A stretch of 64,000 nt of DNA from assembly GCF_019192735.1 (NCBI RefSeq), contig NZ_JAHTKP010000012.1:1-64000 (forward strand). Direction: 5' to 3'. Under the pieces are notes generated by a model, which saw only the letters and a program-made list of their open reading frames with translations, was not told the DNA's origin and ran no database searches. Numbering within the stretch: the first letter of the stretch is position 1; the number at the start of each line of letters is the position of its first letter. The DNA comes from Kitasatospora aureofaciens. GTDB taxonomy: Bacteria > Actinomycetota > Actinomycetes > Streptomycetales > Streptomycetaceae. The position numbers were made by a program, and so were the translations under genes. This document shows, piece by piece, positions 16,806 through 25,734 of the stretch.

Positions 16806-19348
16806 TCGGGGCCGAGACGGCGCCCGCCCTGGTCGGCGAGCGGCAACGCGAGCGGGAGCGGGACCGGGCCCCGGTCACCCGCACGCCGGAGCCCCGGCCG
16901 CAGCGGGCCCGGCGGACGGCCCGGCTGGTCGGCACGCAGCTGCGGTCGGCGCCGCTGACGATGCTCCTGCTGGTCGTCCTGTGGGGCGTCGGCGCGGCCA
17001 CCGGCAGCCTGTCCGGCGGTCCGTCCGAGCGGCTGCTCGCCCGGGCCGGGGTCGGGGTGCCCACGCTCGCCGAGGGCCGCTGGTGGACGCCGCTCACCTC
17101 GATGTTCTGGTGCGCCGGGCCCGGCGCGTACGTGTTCACCAGCGTGCTGCTGCTCCTGGTCGGCCCGGCCGCCGAGCGCCGGCTCGGGCGGCGGCGGACC
17201 CTCGTCGTGCTGGTCGGCGGGCAGTTGGCGGGCACCCTGCTCGGCACCGGGCTGGTCGCGGCCGGCTCCCGGGCCGGCGAGCAGTGGACCGACTCGGTGG
17301 TGGACCAGATCGCGATCGGCCCGGGCGTCGGCCTGTTCGGCCTGGCCGGGGTGCTCGGCTACCGGCTCACCGTGCTCTGGCGCCGCCGGCTGCACCTGCT
17401 GGTGCTGCTCGTCCCGCTGGTCATGATGCTGTACGTCGGGCACCTGCAGAGCGTCCAGCGGTGCGCCGCCGCGCTGCTCGGGCTGGGCGCGGGCGCGCTG
17501 CTCTCGCGCGGCCGGCTGCACCTGCGCTCGCACCGCTCCTCGCACACCGAGACCCGGGTGCTGGTGGCGCTCTGCCTGGTCGCCGCCGCCTTCGGCCCGC
17601 TGATCGCCTCGCTGTACGACAACGCGGCCGGGCCGTTCAACACCTTCTCCGAGCTGTACTTCTCGCACCGGCTCAGCCCGGACGAGGTCGCCGACTTCTG
17701 CGCGATGTCGGCGCACGACTGCGCCCGCGCGCACGCCGTCGAGCGGATCTTCGACACCCCCGGCCGGCTGATGGCCGCGCTGTTCCCGGCGCTGCTGCTG
17801 GTGCTGGCCGAGGGGCTGCGCCGCGGGCTGCGGTTCGCCTGGCGGATCACCGTCGTCACCGAACTGCTCTGGGTGGCGCTGCTGGTGTGGCTGTACAACG
17901 ACGCCGGGCCGGTCAGCGGGGACGTGATCCAGTACTTCGTCGAGGCGCTGCTGCTGCCGCTGCTCACCACCGCCCTGCTGCTGGCCACCCGGCAGCGGTT
18001 CCGGCTGCGGCTGCCGGGCCGGACGGTCCGCCGGCTGGCGCTCGTCCTGGGGAGCGCCGCGGCGGCGGCCTCCGCCGCGTACGCGGGCCTCGGGGTGCTC
18101 GTCGCGGGCCAGTTCGAGCCCGGGGCGACCTTCCGCGGCCTGCTGAACGGGCTGCCCGCGCAGTTCCTGCCGCCCGCCTACAACGACCTGCTGCCGGACT
18201 ACCCGATCGCGGTCGGCCCGGTGGCGCGGTTCCTGGAGACGTACTGCGGGCTGGCGTTCTGGGCGGTCGCGCTGAGCGCGCTGCTGCTGGCCTTCCGGCG
18301 CCCGGTCGTGCATGCCGACGCGGCGGCTGCGGCCCGCGCCCGGGCGCTGCTCACCGCGCACGGCGGCGGGACGCTGTCCTTCATCGCCACCTGGGACGGC
18401 AACCACTACTGGTTCGACGAGGAGGGCCGGGCGGCGGTCGCCTACCGGGTGCTCAACACGGTCGCGCTGACCATCGGCGACCCGTTCGGCGAGCCGGCGG
18501 CCCGCGCCCGGGCGGTGGCCGGCTTCGCCCGCTACTGCGACGCGCGCGGCTGGACCCCGTGCTTCTACAGCGTCTCCCGGGACACCCGGGCCGCGGCCGC
18601 GCAGCTCGGCTGGCGCTCGGTGCAGGTCGCCGAGGACACCGTGGTCGCGCTGCCCGAGCTGGCCTTCACCGGCCGCAAGTGGCAGGACATCCGGACGGCC
18701 CTGAACAAGGCCGGCAAGCAGGGCATCACCGCCGAGTGGTGGGCCTACCACGAGGCGCCGCTCGCGCTGAAGGACCAGATCCGCTCGATCTCGGAGGAGT
18801 GGGTCTCCGAGAAGGGCCTGCCCGAGATGGGCTTCACCCTCGGCGGGCTGGAGGAGCTGGACGACCCGGACGTCCGGGTGCTGGTCGCGGTGGACGAGCA
18901 GCGTGTCGTGCACGGGCTGACGAGCTGGATGCCGGTGTACGAGGACGGCGTGCCGGTCGGCTGGACGCTTGACTTCATGCGCCGGCGCTCGGACGGCTTC
19001 CGCGGGGTGAACGAGTTCCTGATCGCCTCGGCCGCGCTGGGCTTCAAGGAGGAGGGGGCACGCTTCCTGTCGCTGTCCGGCGCGCCGCTGGCCCGTTCCG
19101 GGCAGGACGAGGAGCCCACCGGGCTGCAGCGGATGCTGGACTGGATGGGCCGGGTGCTGGAGCCGGTGTACGGCTTCCGCTCGCTGCTGGCGTTCAAGGC
19201 GAAGTTCCAGCCGGAGTACCGGCCGATGTACATGGCGTACCCCGACCCGGCCGCGCTGCCCAGCATCACCAGGGCCATCGGCAAGGCCTATCTGCCGCAC
19301 CTGACGGCGGCGCAGGGCGTCCGGCTGATGCGCCGGCTGTCGGGCTGA
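16802..19348 (+). CDS. Rhomboid-like membrane domain fused to MprF-type aminoacyl-lipid synthase domain
   Basis: This is an 848-residue integral membrane protein. Residues 40-240 look rhomboid-like: RWWTPLTSMFW is followed by helices, but no GxSG/His catalytic pair is visible. A second set of helices covers about 240-500. The C-terminal 350 residues form the DUF2156 / phosphatidylglycerol lysyltransferase domain (FIATWDGNHYWFDEEGRAAVAYRV...LNKAGKQG...FKAKFQPEYRPMYMAYPD). MprF-type domains transfer an amino acid from aminoacyl-tRNA to a membrane lipid, altering surface charge. Start GTG 16802 overlaps the esterase stop. It is the third gene of the coupled envelope operon, closed by the terminator at 19393. 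Confidence 0.88.
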   Translation: MIGAETAPALVGERQRERERDRAPVTRTPEPRPQRARRTARLVGTQLRSAPLTMLLLVVLWGVGAATGSLSGGPSERLLARAGVGVPTLAEGRWWTPLTSMFWCAGPGAYVFTSVLLLLVGPAAERRLGRRRTLVVLVGGQLAGTLLGTGLVAAGSRAGEQWTDSVVDQIAIGPGVGLFGLAGVLGYRLTVLWRRRLHLLVLLVPLVMMLYVGHLQSVQRCAAALLGLGAGALLSRGRLHLRSHRSSHTETRVLVALCLVAAAFGPLIASLYDNAAGPFNTFSELYFSHRLSPDEVADFCAMSAHDCARAHAVERIFDTPGRLMAALFPALLLVLAEGLRRGLRFAWRITVVTELLWVALLVWLYNDAGPVSGDVIQYFVEALLLPLLTTALLLATRQRFRLRLPGRTVRRLALVLGSAAAAASAAYAGLGVLVAGQFEPGATFRGLLNGLPAQFLPPAYNDLLPDYPIAVGPVARFLETYCGLAFWAVALSALLLAFRRPVVHADAAAAARARALLTAHGGGTLSFIATWDGNHYWFDEEGRAAVAYRVLNTVALTIGDPFGEPAARARAVAGFARYCDARGWTPCFYSVSRDTRAAAAQLGWRSVQVAEDTVVALPELAFTGRKWQDIRTALNKAGKQGITAEWWAYHEAPLALKDQIRSISEEWVSEKGLPEMGFTLGGLEELDDPDVRVLVAVDEQRVVHGLTSWMPVYEDGVPVGWTLDFMRRRSDGFRGVNEFLIASAALGFKEEGARFLSLSGAPLARSGQDEEPTGLQRMLDWMGRVLEPVYGFRSLLAFKAKFQPEYRPMYMAYPDPAALPSITRAIGKAYLPHLTAAQGVRLMRRLSG

Positions 19349-19392
19349 AAGCTGCGGGCGGCTGTCGGGCTGACGGCGGCGGACTCTGACGG

Positions 19393-19416
19393 CCGGAAAC
19401 GCGGGGGCGTTTCCGG
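19393..19416. terminator. Terminator between MprF-like gene and SsgA-like gene
   Basis: CCGGAAACGC (19393-19402) pairs with GCGTTTCCGG (19407-19416) around a GGGG loop. It is a 10-bp perfect stem between convergent genes. Confidence 0.75.
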
Positions 19417-19431
19417 ACGCCGGGCCGCCGG

Positions 19432-19875
19432 TCAGCCGAGCAGCTCGGCGAGCGCGCGGTCGGCGTCCAGGTGCAGGTGCTCCTCGCCCTCGGACACCAG
19501 CAGCCGGCTGCGCCACAGGAAGCGGCGCAGGTCGGTGGTGTCGAACTGGAGCAGCGCGGTGCCCTCGGGGGCCCGCAGCTCGACCATGGTGCGCCGGCCG
19601 ACCGCGGGCCGGACGTGGACGTCGCCGAGGCCGGCGGGCAGCTCCAGGCCGGCCGAGAGCAGCCGGCGGGCGAAGACCCAGACGATGTCGTCGGCGGCCT
19701 CCCCGTCCCGGCCCGGGTCGTCGGCGGGCTCGTCGAGGGAGAACTCGGCGGGGAAGCCCATCCGGACGGCGAGCGGGTCCTCCGGGCGGTAGGTCAGGGT
19801 GACCCGCAGGCGGACGGAGCGGTGGAGGGAGAGGATCAGGCGGGCCTGGACGGTCTCTTCGACGACGGTGTGCAC
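19432..19875 (-). CDS. SsgA-like sporulation/cell-division protein
   Basis: This 147-residue member of the SsgA-like protein (SALP) family is found only in morphologically complex actinomycetes, where these proteins guide septum and spore-wall assembly. Family landmarks are VQARLILSLHRSVRLRVTLTYRPEDPLAVRMGF, IVWVFARRLLSAGLELPAGLGDVHVRP and a DADRALAELLG end. GTG 19875 is preceded by AAGGGA and gives the normal family length. An insertion of charged residues (DEPADDPGRDGEAADD) separates strands 2 and 3. Which SALP class it belongs to is unclear. The longer minus-strand frame through the helicase is a shadow. Confidence 0.85.
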   Translation of the reverse strand: MHTVVEETVQARLILSLHRSVRLRVTLTYRPEDPLAVRMGFPAEFSLDEPADDPGRDGEAADDIVWVFARRLLSAGLELPAGLGDVHVRPAVGRRTMVELRAPEGTALLQFDTTDLRRFLWRSRLLVSEGEEHLHLDADRALAELLG

Positions 19876-20160
19876 GGCGGGTCCCTTCGGGTCGGTGTGA
19901 GGCCGGTGAACGGCTGTGAGGGTTGGGACGGCCTCACACCAGTGAGAGTGGCGGGGGAGGCTTCGCTTACCCGGTTTCCGCGGGCATTCGCCGTGACCTG
20001 CGCCACATCGATTTCCGGCCGCCGGAGCCCCGCGCAGGGTCGGGTCGGAGCGTCCGAGCGGCGCCGGGCCGGTAGGCTGGGCGGGTTGTCCGATCGCCGC
20101 CCGACTGCGGGACGGGGCCGCAAAACCGCCTCTGACCTGCGATGATCCCCTTCGGAGCCC

Positions 20161-22026
20161 GTGAGTACCGCCGCCGCCTCCTCGATGCCGCTCTTCTCCG
20201 ACGTGCCCGAGCCGCATGCGTCCGTCCGGGCCGCCGGTCCCACCGGCCACGCCGGGCCCACCTCTTCGCACCACCTCTCGCCGGCCTTCCCCGGCCGTGC
20301 CCCCTGGGGTACCGCGGGCAAGCTCCGGGCCTGGCAGCAGGGTGCGCTGGACAGGTACATCGAGACGCAGCCGCGCGACTTCCTCGCGGTCGCCACCCCG
20401 GGCGCAGGGAAGACCACCTTCGCGCTGACCCTGGCCTCGTACCTGCTGCACAACCACCTGGTGCAGCAGGTGACCGTCGTCGCGCCGACCGAGCACCTGA
20501 AGAAGCAGTGGGCCGAGGCCGCCGCGCGCATAGGCATCAGGCTCGACCCGGCGTACTCGTCGGGCCCGCTCTCCCGCGACTACCACGGCATCGTGGTCAC
20601 CTACGCGGGCGTCGGGGTCAACCCGATGCTGCACCGAAACCGGACCGAGGCGCGCAAGACCCTCGTGATCATGGACGAGATCCACCACGCCGGTGACTCG
20701 AAGTCCTGGGGCGAGGCCTGCTTCGAGGCCTTCGAGCCGGCCACCCGCCGGCTGGCGCTGACCGGGACGCCGTTCCGCTCGGACACCAACCCGATCCCGT
20801 TCGTCCAGTACGAGGCGGGCGGCGACGGCATCCGCAAGTCCGTCGCCGACTACACCTACGGCTACGGGCACGCGCTCGCCGACCACGTCGTCCGCCCGGT
20901 GATCTTCCTCAGCTACAGCGGCAACATGCGCTGGCGCACCAAGTCCGGCGACGAGCTGGAGGCCCGGCTCGGTGAGCCGATGACCAAGGACCTGATCGCC
21001 CAGGCCTGGCGCACCGCGCTGGCCCCGCAGGGCGAGTGGATCCCGGCCGTGCTGCAGGCCGCCGACCGGCGGCTGACCGAGGTCCGCAAGGCCATCCCGG
21101 ACGCCGGCGGGCTGGTCATCGCCACCGACCAGAACACCGCGCGGTCCTACGCCAAGATGCTCCGCGAGATCACCGGCGAGAAGGCGACCGTGGTGCTCTC
21201 GGACGAGACCGAGGCGTCCAAGCGCATCTCCGACTACGCGGCGGGCGACTCCCGCTGGATGGTCGCGGTCCGGATGGTGTCCGAGGGCGTCGACGTGCCG
21301 CGGCTGTGCGTCGGCGTGTACGCGACCTCGATCTCCACCCCGCTGTTCTTCGCCCAGGCCGTCGGCCGCTTCGTGCGTGCCCGCAAGCGCGGCGAGACGG
21401 CCTCCGTGTTCCTGCCGACCATCCCGATGCTGCTGGGCTTCGCCAACGAGATGGAGGTCCAGCGCGACCACGTGCTGGACCGGCCGAAGAAGGAGGGCGA
21501 GGGCCTCTTCGACGAGGAGGACCGGCTGCTCGCCGAGGCCGAGCGGGCCAACGACGGGCCGGACGGCGCGGGCGGCGAGGAGTTCTCGTACGAGGCCATC
21601 GGCTCCGACGCGGTCTTCGACCGGGTGCTGTACAACGCCATGGAGTTCGGCATGCAGGCCCACCCGGGGAGCGAGGAGGAGGAGGACTACCTCGGCATCC
21701 CGGGTCTGCTGGAGCCGGATCAGGTGCAGATGCTGCTGCAGAAGCGCCAGCACCGGCAGATCCAGCGGAGCAAGGGCAAGCCCGCCGAGGAGGCCGACCT
21801 GCTGGAGCTGCCGGCCGAGCAGCGGCCGGTCGTCACCCACCAGGAACTGCGCGAGCTGCGCAAGGAGTTGAACGCGCTGGTCGCAGCGTGGCACCACCGC
21901 ACCAGCCAGCCGCACGGCACCATTCACAACGAGTTGCGCCGGGAGTGCGGCGGTCCGCTCACCGCGCAGGCGACCGCGAATCAGCTGAAGGCGCGGATCG
22001 CCCGAATCCGGGAATGGGCGAAGTAA
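20161..22026 (+). CDS. DEAD/DEAH-box superfamily 2 helicase
   Basis: The 621 residues contain complete SF2 helicase motifs. Walker A is ATPGAGKTTFAL, motif II is IMDEIHHAGD, motif III is ALTGTPFRSD, and motifs V-VI are VSEGVDVPRLCVGVYAT and QAVGRFVRARKRGE. RecA domain 1 covers about residues 40-250 and domain 2 about 290-430. A C-terminal extension of 170 residues contains acidic patches and helical segments. The architecture resembles RadD/type III restriction-like helicases, suggesting DNA repair, but the substrate is not known. GTG 20161 starts directly at the end of the divergent promoter region with the SALP gene. It is conserved in streptomycetes as far as I recall. Confidence 0.9.
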   Translation: MSTAAASSMPLFSDVPEPHASVRAAGPTGHAGPTSSHHLSPAFPGRAPWGTAGKLRAWQQGALDRYIETQPRDFLAVATPGAGKTTFALTLASYLLHNHLVQQVTVVAPTEHLKKQWAEAAARIGIRLDPAYSSGPLSRDYHGIVVTYAGVGVNPMLHRNRTEARKTLVIMDEIHHAGDSKSWGEACFEAFEPATRRLALTGTPFRSDTNPIPFVQYEAGGDGIRKSVADYTYGYGHALADHVVRPVIFLSYSGNMRWRTKSGDELEARLGEPMTKDLIAQAWRTALAPQGEWIPAVLQAADRRLTEVRKAIPDAGGLVIATDQNTARSYAKMLREITGEKATVVLSDETEASKRISDYAAGDSRWMVAVRMVSEGVDVPRLCVGVYATSISTPLFFAQAVGRFVRARKRGETASVFLPTIPMLLGFANEMEVQRDHVLDRPKKEGEGLFDEEDRLLAEAERANDGPDGAGGEEFSYEAIGSDAVFDRVLYNAMEFGMQAHPGSEEEEDYLGIPGLLEPDQVQMLLQKRQHRQIQRSKGKPAEEADLLELPAEQRPVVTHQELRELRKELNALVAAWHHRTSQPHGTIHNELRRECGGPLTAQATANQLKARIARIREWAK

Positions 22027-22298
22027 CGGTACGTCAGTGGATTCTTCCGGTCGGTTGGGGAGAATCCGGGGCGCGGTAACGCGTTATGACATTCCGGTAT
22101 ACGTCGTGGAATTGTCGAGACGACAAGTGTGATCATCCGCTAGTGTTCCGCGTGCCGCGCCGCCACCGGACCGTCCGTGCTGCGAACCGACCCGCCCGGG
22201 TCGGCCACCAGCATCGGTGGAACGGCAGGCGACCTCACCACCGGCCGGCGACCGACCGTCGCCGCCGCCGGACCTGTCACACAAGGAGCACAGCGAAC

Positions 22299-22571
22299 GT
22301 GTCGTACCCCCCTTACGCCGGCCAGCCGTACCCGGGTCAGCAGTACCCCGGCCAGCCCGAGCTGTCGGACAAGTCGAAGATCGTCGCGGGCATCCTGCAG
22401 CTGTTCCTCGGCGGGTTCGGCGTCGGCCGCTTCTACACCGGCCACATCGGCATGGGCATCGCCCAGCTTCTGACCTGCGGTGGTCTCGGCTTCTGGGCCC
22501 TGATCGACGGCATCATGTTCCTGGTCAGCAACGACCGCACGGACGCCCAGGGCCGTCTGCTGCGCGGCTGA
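22299..22571 (+). CDS. TM2 domain protein
   Basis: This 90-residue membrane protein has a Pro/Tyr/Gln-rich N-terminal tail (about 25 residues with PYPGQQYPGQP) and a TM2 domain. The domain has two helices (IVAGILQLFLGGFGVGRFYTG and GIAQLLTCGGLGFWALIDGIMFLV) joined by the typical DRT-type turn. The function of bacterial TM2 proteins is unknown. GTG 22299 is preceded by AAGGAG at good spacing. It has its own terminator directly downstream. Confidence 0.88.
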   Translation: MSYPPYAGQPYPGQQYPGQPELSDKSKIVAGILQLFLGGFGVGRFYTGHIGMGIAQLLTCGGLGFWALIDGIMFLVSNDRTDAQGRLLRG

Positions 22572-22595
22572 CCTTGCGCACGCCACGCGCGGCAC

Positions 22596-22621
22596 GCCGC
22601 CCCGGCTCCGGCCGGGGCGGC
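22596..22621 (+). terminator. Terminator after TM2 gene
   Basis: GCCGCCCCGGC (22596-22606) pairs with GCCGGGGCGGC (22611-22621), an 11-bp perfect stem with a TCCG loop. It lies 24 bp after the TM2 stop and just before the DUF2752 start, so it could also attenuate that gene. Confidence 0.7.
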
Positions 22622-22627
22622 TTCGCC

Positions 22628-23035
22628 GTGCCCGTACCCGAGCGGCTGCGCCCGTCCTCCCGGATGCGCGCCGCCGTCCCGCCGCTGGCGGTGCTCGCCG
22701 GCGGCCTGGCCGGCTCGGCGTACCTGTGGTCGCGCAACCCCCACCTGACCGGGCAGGCGCTGCCGTTCTGCCCCTGGCGGCGGATCACCGGGCTGCAGTG
22801 CCCCGGCTGCGGCGGCACCCGGATGGCGTACGACCTGCTGCACGGCGACCTGGCGGCGGCCTTCCACGACAACGCGCTGCTGCTGATCTCGCTGCCGCTG
22901 GTCGCGCTGATGTACGTGACGTGGCTGCGCGAGGGCCTGGCCGGGCGGAGCTGGCGCCCGCCGCTCGGGCGGCGCGGCACGGCGGCGGTGCTCGGCACCG
23001 CGGTGGCCTGGACGGTGCTGCGCAACATCTGGTGA
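22628..23035 (+). CDS. DUF2752 membrane protein
   Basis: This is a 135-residue DUF2752 protein. The family signature FCPWRRITGLQCPGCGGTRMAYDLLHGDL is present, with CPGCGGTR as the defining Cys motif, flanked by membrane helices at residues 15-35, 80-100 and 110-128. Function is unknown. GTG 22628 is chosen as the first start after the terminator hairpin; ATG 22664 and TTG 22574 are alternatives. No strong ribosome-binding site discriminates them. Confidence 0.8.
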   Translation: MPVPERLRPSSRMRAAVPPLAVLAGGLAGSAYLWSRNPHLTGQALPFCPWRRITGLQCPGCGGTRMAYDLLHGDLAAAFHDNALLLISLPLVALMYVTWLREGLAGRSWRPPLGRRGTAAVLGTAVAWTVLRNIW

Positions 23036-23406
23036 GCCCCGGCATCCGGTGAGTACCGGCGGTGGTGTGCCCCCCCTCTGGGCCGACGTGTCCGGACTTC
23101 GGACCGTGTTCGAACTTATGGCCGCACAGTCCGGGTGGAACGTGGGGATTTGCCCCGATTCGCTCTCGCCCGTTCCCTCGATCACGCCCGAATTTTGGAC
23201 AACCACTTCCGCCGCGACAATTCCTTCACTACCTTTCCCACACGCTCTTCCGCCGGGTAACCCCCGAGAGACGGGCGCCGCAGGGACCGCACCGGCGTCA
23301 AGGACGACACTGCGCGACCCGAGCGCGGCCACCCCCACCTGCGCGCGACACCGACACCGGACCGGCGCCGCCCGGTCCGCGAGCGCCGCGGAAAGGAATG
23401 CCCGTC
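23036..23406. other. 371-bp intergenic region upstream of IclR gene
   Basis: This region is lower in G+C than its surroundings (for example 23200-23245). It probably carries the regulator's promoter and possibly an autoregulatory site. I found no convincing palindrome or gene. Confidence 0.35.
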
Positions 23407-24057
23407 GTGACAGCCGAGACCTCCCAGACCCTGGACCGTGGTGTCCGGGTGCTCAAACTCCTCGCCGACTCCGAGCGCGGGCTCACCGTCACCGAACTGG
23501 CCGCCCGGCTGGCCGTGAACCGGACCGTCGTCTACCGGCTGCTGGCCACCCTGGAACAGCACGGGCTGGTCCGCCGCGACATCGGCGGCCGGGCCCGGGT
23601 GGGCCTGGGCGTGCTGCGGCTGGCCCACCGGGTGCACCCGCTGCTGCGCGAGGCCGCCCTGCCCGCCCTGCGCAGCCTGGCCGAGGACCTCGGCGCCACC
23701 GCCCACCTCACCCTGGTCGACGGCAACGAGGCGCTCGCCGTCGCCGTGGTCGAACCGAGCTGGACCGACTTCCACGTCGCCTACCGCACCGGGCTGCGCC
23801 ACCCGCTCACCGAGAGCGCCGCCGGCCGGGCGATCCTGGAGGCGCGCACCTTCCCGAGCCAGCGGCGGCCCGAACAGGGCTTCGTCATCACCCGCGCGGA
23901 GGAGCAGTCCGGGGCGTGCGGCGCCGCCGCCGCGCTGCTCGGGCTGAGCGGCATCGAGGGCAGCGTCGGCGTGGTGATGCTGAACGGGCTGGTGCCCGAG
24001 CGGGTCGGCCCCCGGGTGGTGGAGGCGGCGACCGAGGTGGCCGACGCCCTGCGGTAG
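23407..24057 (+). CDS. IclR-family transcriptional regulator
   Basis: This is a 216-residue regulator. An N-terminal winged helix (TLDRGVRVLKLLADSERGLTVTELAARLAVNRTVVYRLLATLEQHGLV) is followed by a GAF-like effector domain with HLTLVDGNEALAVAVVEP and HPLTESAAGRAILEA. The protein is shorter than the usual 250 residues. GTG 23407 is favoured because AAAGGA lies 9 nt upstream; ATG 23398 is too close to it. Its target is unknown. SsgR, an IclR-type activator of ssgA, is a relative, but no SALP gene is directly downstream here. Confidence 0.87.
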   Translation: MTAETSQTLDRGVRVLKLLADSERGLTVTELAARLAVNRTVVYRLLATLEQHGLVRRDIGGRARVGLGVLRLAHRVHPLLREAALPALRSLAEDLGATAHLTLVDGNEALAVAVVEPSWTDFHVAYRTGLRHPLTESAAGRAILEARTFPSQRRPEQGFVITRAEEQSGACGAAAALLGLSGIEGSVGVVMLNGLVPERVGPRVVEAATEVADALR

Positions 24058-24094
24058 TGCCCGCGCCGGACGTCCGGTGTGTTTGGATTCCCCT

Positions 24095-24901
24095 GTGTCC
24101 GACACCAAGCTGCCCAAGGCCCTGACCTCCCCGCGGACCCGCGCGCTCGCGCTCTGCGGGGCGCTGGTCGCCGCGCTGTTCGCCGTGGCCGGGTTCGTCC
24201 CGCTGCCGTACACGCTGACCTGGCCCGGCCTGACCGCGGACACCCTCGGCAGCTACCACGACAAGCCGGTCCTCACCATCACCGGGGCGCCGCTGCGCAC
24301 CACCGAGGGCGAGCTGCGGATGGTCACCATCTCAGCCACCAACCCGGGGGAGCGGACCACCTTCTGGCGCTCCCTGGAGGCCTGGTTCGACCCCAAGGTG
24401 GCGGTGCGCCCGACCGAGTCGGTGTACCCGCAGAGCAACCCGGCCAAGGCCGAGGAGGTGACCGCGCAGCAGATGGCCGAGTCGCAGAACAGCGCGACCA
24501 CGGCCGCGCTCGGTTACCTCCACCTTTCGCCGGCCCAGGTGAAGGTGACGGTCGACCTCGGGGACGTGGGTGGCCCGAGCGCGGGCCAGATGCTGGCGCT
24601 GGGCATCGTCGACAAGCTCGCCGGCGACGGCAAGGGCGGCGACCTCACCGGCGGGCTGAAGATCGCGGGCACCGGCACCATCGACGACGAGGGCGCCATC
24701 GGCGCGGTGGGCGGCGTTCCGCTGAAGACGCAGGCGGCCGCCCGGGACGGCGCGACGGTGTTCCTGGTGCCCAGGGACGAGTGCACGGACGCCAAGGTGA
24801 ACAAGCCCGCGACGCTGCGGCTGGTGCCGGTCGACACGCTCGGCGACGCGGTCTCGGCGCTGGAGGCGCTGAAGAGCGGCGGCAGCGTTCCGGCCTGCTG
24901 A
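24095..24901 (+). CDS. Membrane-anchored S16 (Lon-like) peptidase without PDZ domain
   Basis: This 268-residue protein has an N-terminal anchor (ALALCGALVAALFAVAGFVPL) and an extracytoplasmic Lon-type proteolytic domain. The Ser-Lys dyad is visible: Ser in LGDVGGPSAGQMLALGIVDKL and Lys in GGVPLKTQAAARDGATVFLVP. YlbL relatives are about 340 residues and carry a PDZ domain between the N-terminal part and the protease. Here AEEVTAQQMAESQNS runs into VKVTVDLGDVGG with only about 20 residues between, so the PDZ is absent. GTG 24095 is the start closest to the anchor. Substrate unknown. Confidence 0.85.
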   Translation: MSDTKLPKALTSPRTRALALCGALVAALFAVAGFVPLPYTLTWPGLTADTLGSYHDKPVLTITGAPLRTTEGELRMVTISATNPGERTTFWRSLEAWFDPKVAVRPTESVYPQSNPAKAEEVTAQQMAESQNSATTAALGYLHLSPAQVKVTVDLGDVGGPSAGQMLALGIVDKLAGDGKGGDLTGGLKIAGTGTIDDEGAIGAVGGVPLKTQAAARDGATVFLVPRDECTDAKVNKPATLRLVPVDTLGDAVSALEALKSGGSVPAC

Positions 24902-24970
24902 CCGGGACCGGGGGCGGTGCCCAGGGCGAGGCCGGTGTCCCGGGCGAGCTGCTTGGCGGTGGCTCCCCGT

Positions 24971-25531
24971 CTATTCGGCGGCGGCCTGGTCCACCAGCGG
25001 CAGGATGCGGTACGGCACCGGGTTCTCCAGGGCGATCGCCGTCGACGAGCGGACGATCCCGTCGAAGCCCACCACCCGGTCGATCACCCGCTGCAGATCG
25101 GCGTTGGAGCGGGCCACGATCCGCACCATCATGTCCCCGGCCCCGGTGATCGTGTGCAGCTCCAGCACCTCCGGCACGCTCGCCAGGTGGGCCCGGACGT
25201 CCGCGCCCTGGCCCTGGGAGATCTCCAGGGTGGCGAAGGCCGTCACCGGGTAGCCCAGCGCGGCCGGGTCCACCTCCGGGCCGAAGCCGCCGATCACGCC
25301 CTTGGCCTGCAGCCGGTCCAGCCGGGCCTGCACGGTGCCCCGGGCGACCTGGAGGCGGCGCGAGCACTCCAGCACGCCGATCCGGGGCTCCTCGGCGAGC
25401 AGCCGGATCAGCCGGCCGTCCAGCGCGTCGATCGCGTCGTTCCCCGCGGGCGCCGTGGCGGTGCCGGAAGCCCCTTGCGGCGTAGGGGGGTTGGGCGAGC
25501 CGGGGGAGCTCGGGGAGTGGGCGGGGGGCAT
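24971..25531 (-). CDS. Lrp/AsnC-family regulator
   Basis: This is a 186-residue feast/famine regulator. A Pro/Ser-rich N-terminal tail precedes an AsnC-type HTH (IDALDGRLIRLLAEEPRIGVLECSRRLQVARGTVQARLDRL). The RAM ligand-binding domain follows (VTAFATLEISQGQGADVRAHLASVPEVLELHTITGAGDMMVRIVA). A GGAGGA sequence precedes ATG 25531. It is divergent from the HppD-like gene. In S. coelicolor the same pair, AsnC regulator and hppD, is divergent, so it probably regulates tyrosine catabolism. Here its target is truncated. Confidence 0.9.
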   Translation of the reverse strand: MPPAHSPSSPGSPNPPTPQGASGTATAPAGNDAIDALDGRLIRLLAEEPRIGVLECSRRLQVARGTVQARLDRLQAKGVIGGFGPEVDPAALGYPVTAFATLEISQGQGADVRAHLASVPEVLELHTITGAGDMMVRIVARSNADLQRVIDRVVGFDGIVRSSTAIALENPVPYRILPLVDQAAAE

Positions 25532-25734
25532 CGCGGCTCCGTCCTCCGGTGGGCATTCTGTACAGCGGTGCCATCGATTCTCCCGCCCCGGCGCACAGCT
25601 TGACCAGGATGAAACGGAACAGTTGCGCGTCGGTCGGCCCGGCGTCACCCTCCAGCCACAACCCCGTGCGCCGGGCCCCACACCGGCGGGTGGGGCGCAC
25701 ACCGTGGTCTCGTACGCCTACCGGGAGGGCCGTC

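Noticed and set aside
19432..21927. Long minus-strand frame (831 residues) across the helicase gene
   Set aside because: Only its last 147 residues match a known family (SALP). The rest is the antisense of a well-supported helicase and is a GC-rich shadow.
23407..24057. IclR regulator as SsgR, the ssgA activator
   Set aside because: SsgR is normally next to ssgA, but here no SALP gene follows; the nearest lies over 3.5 kb away on the other side of the helicase. Symbol not assigned.
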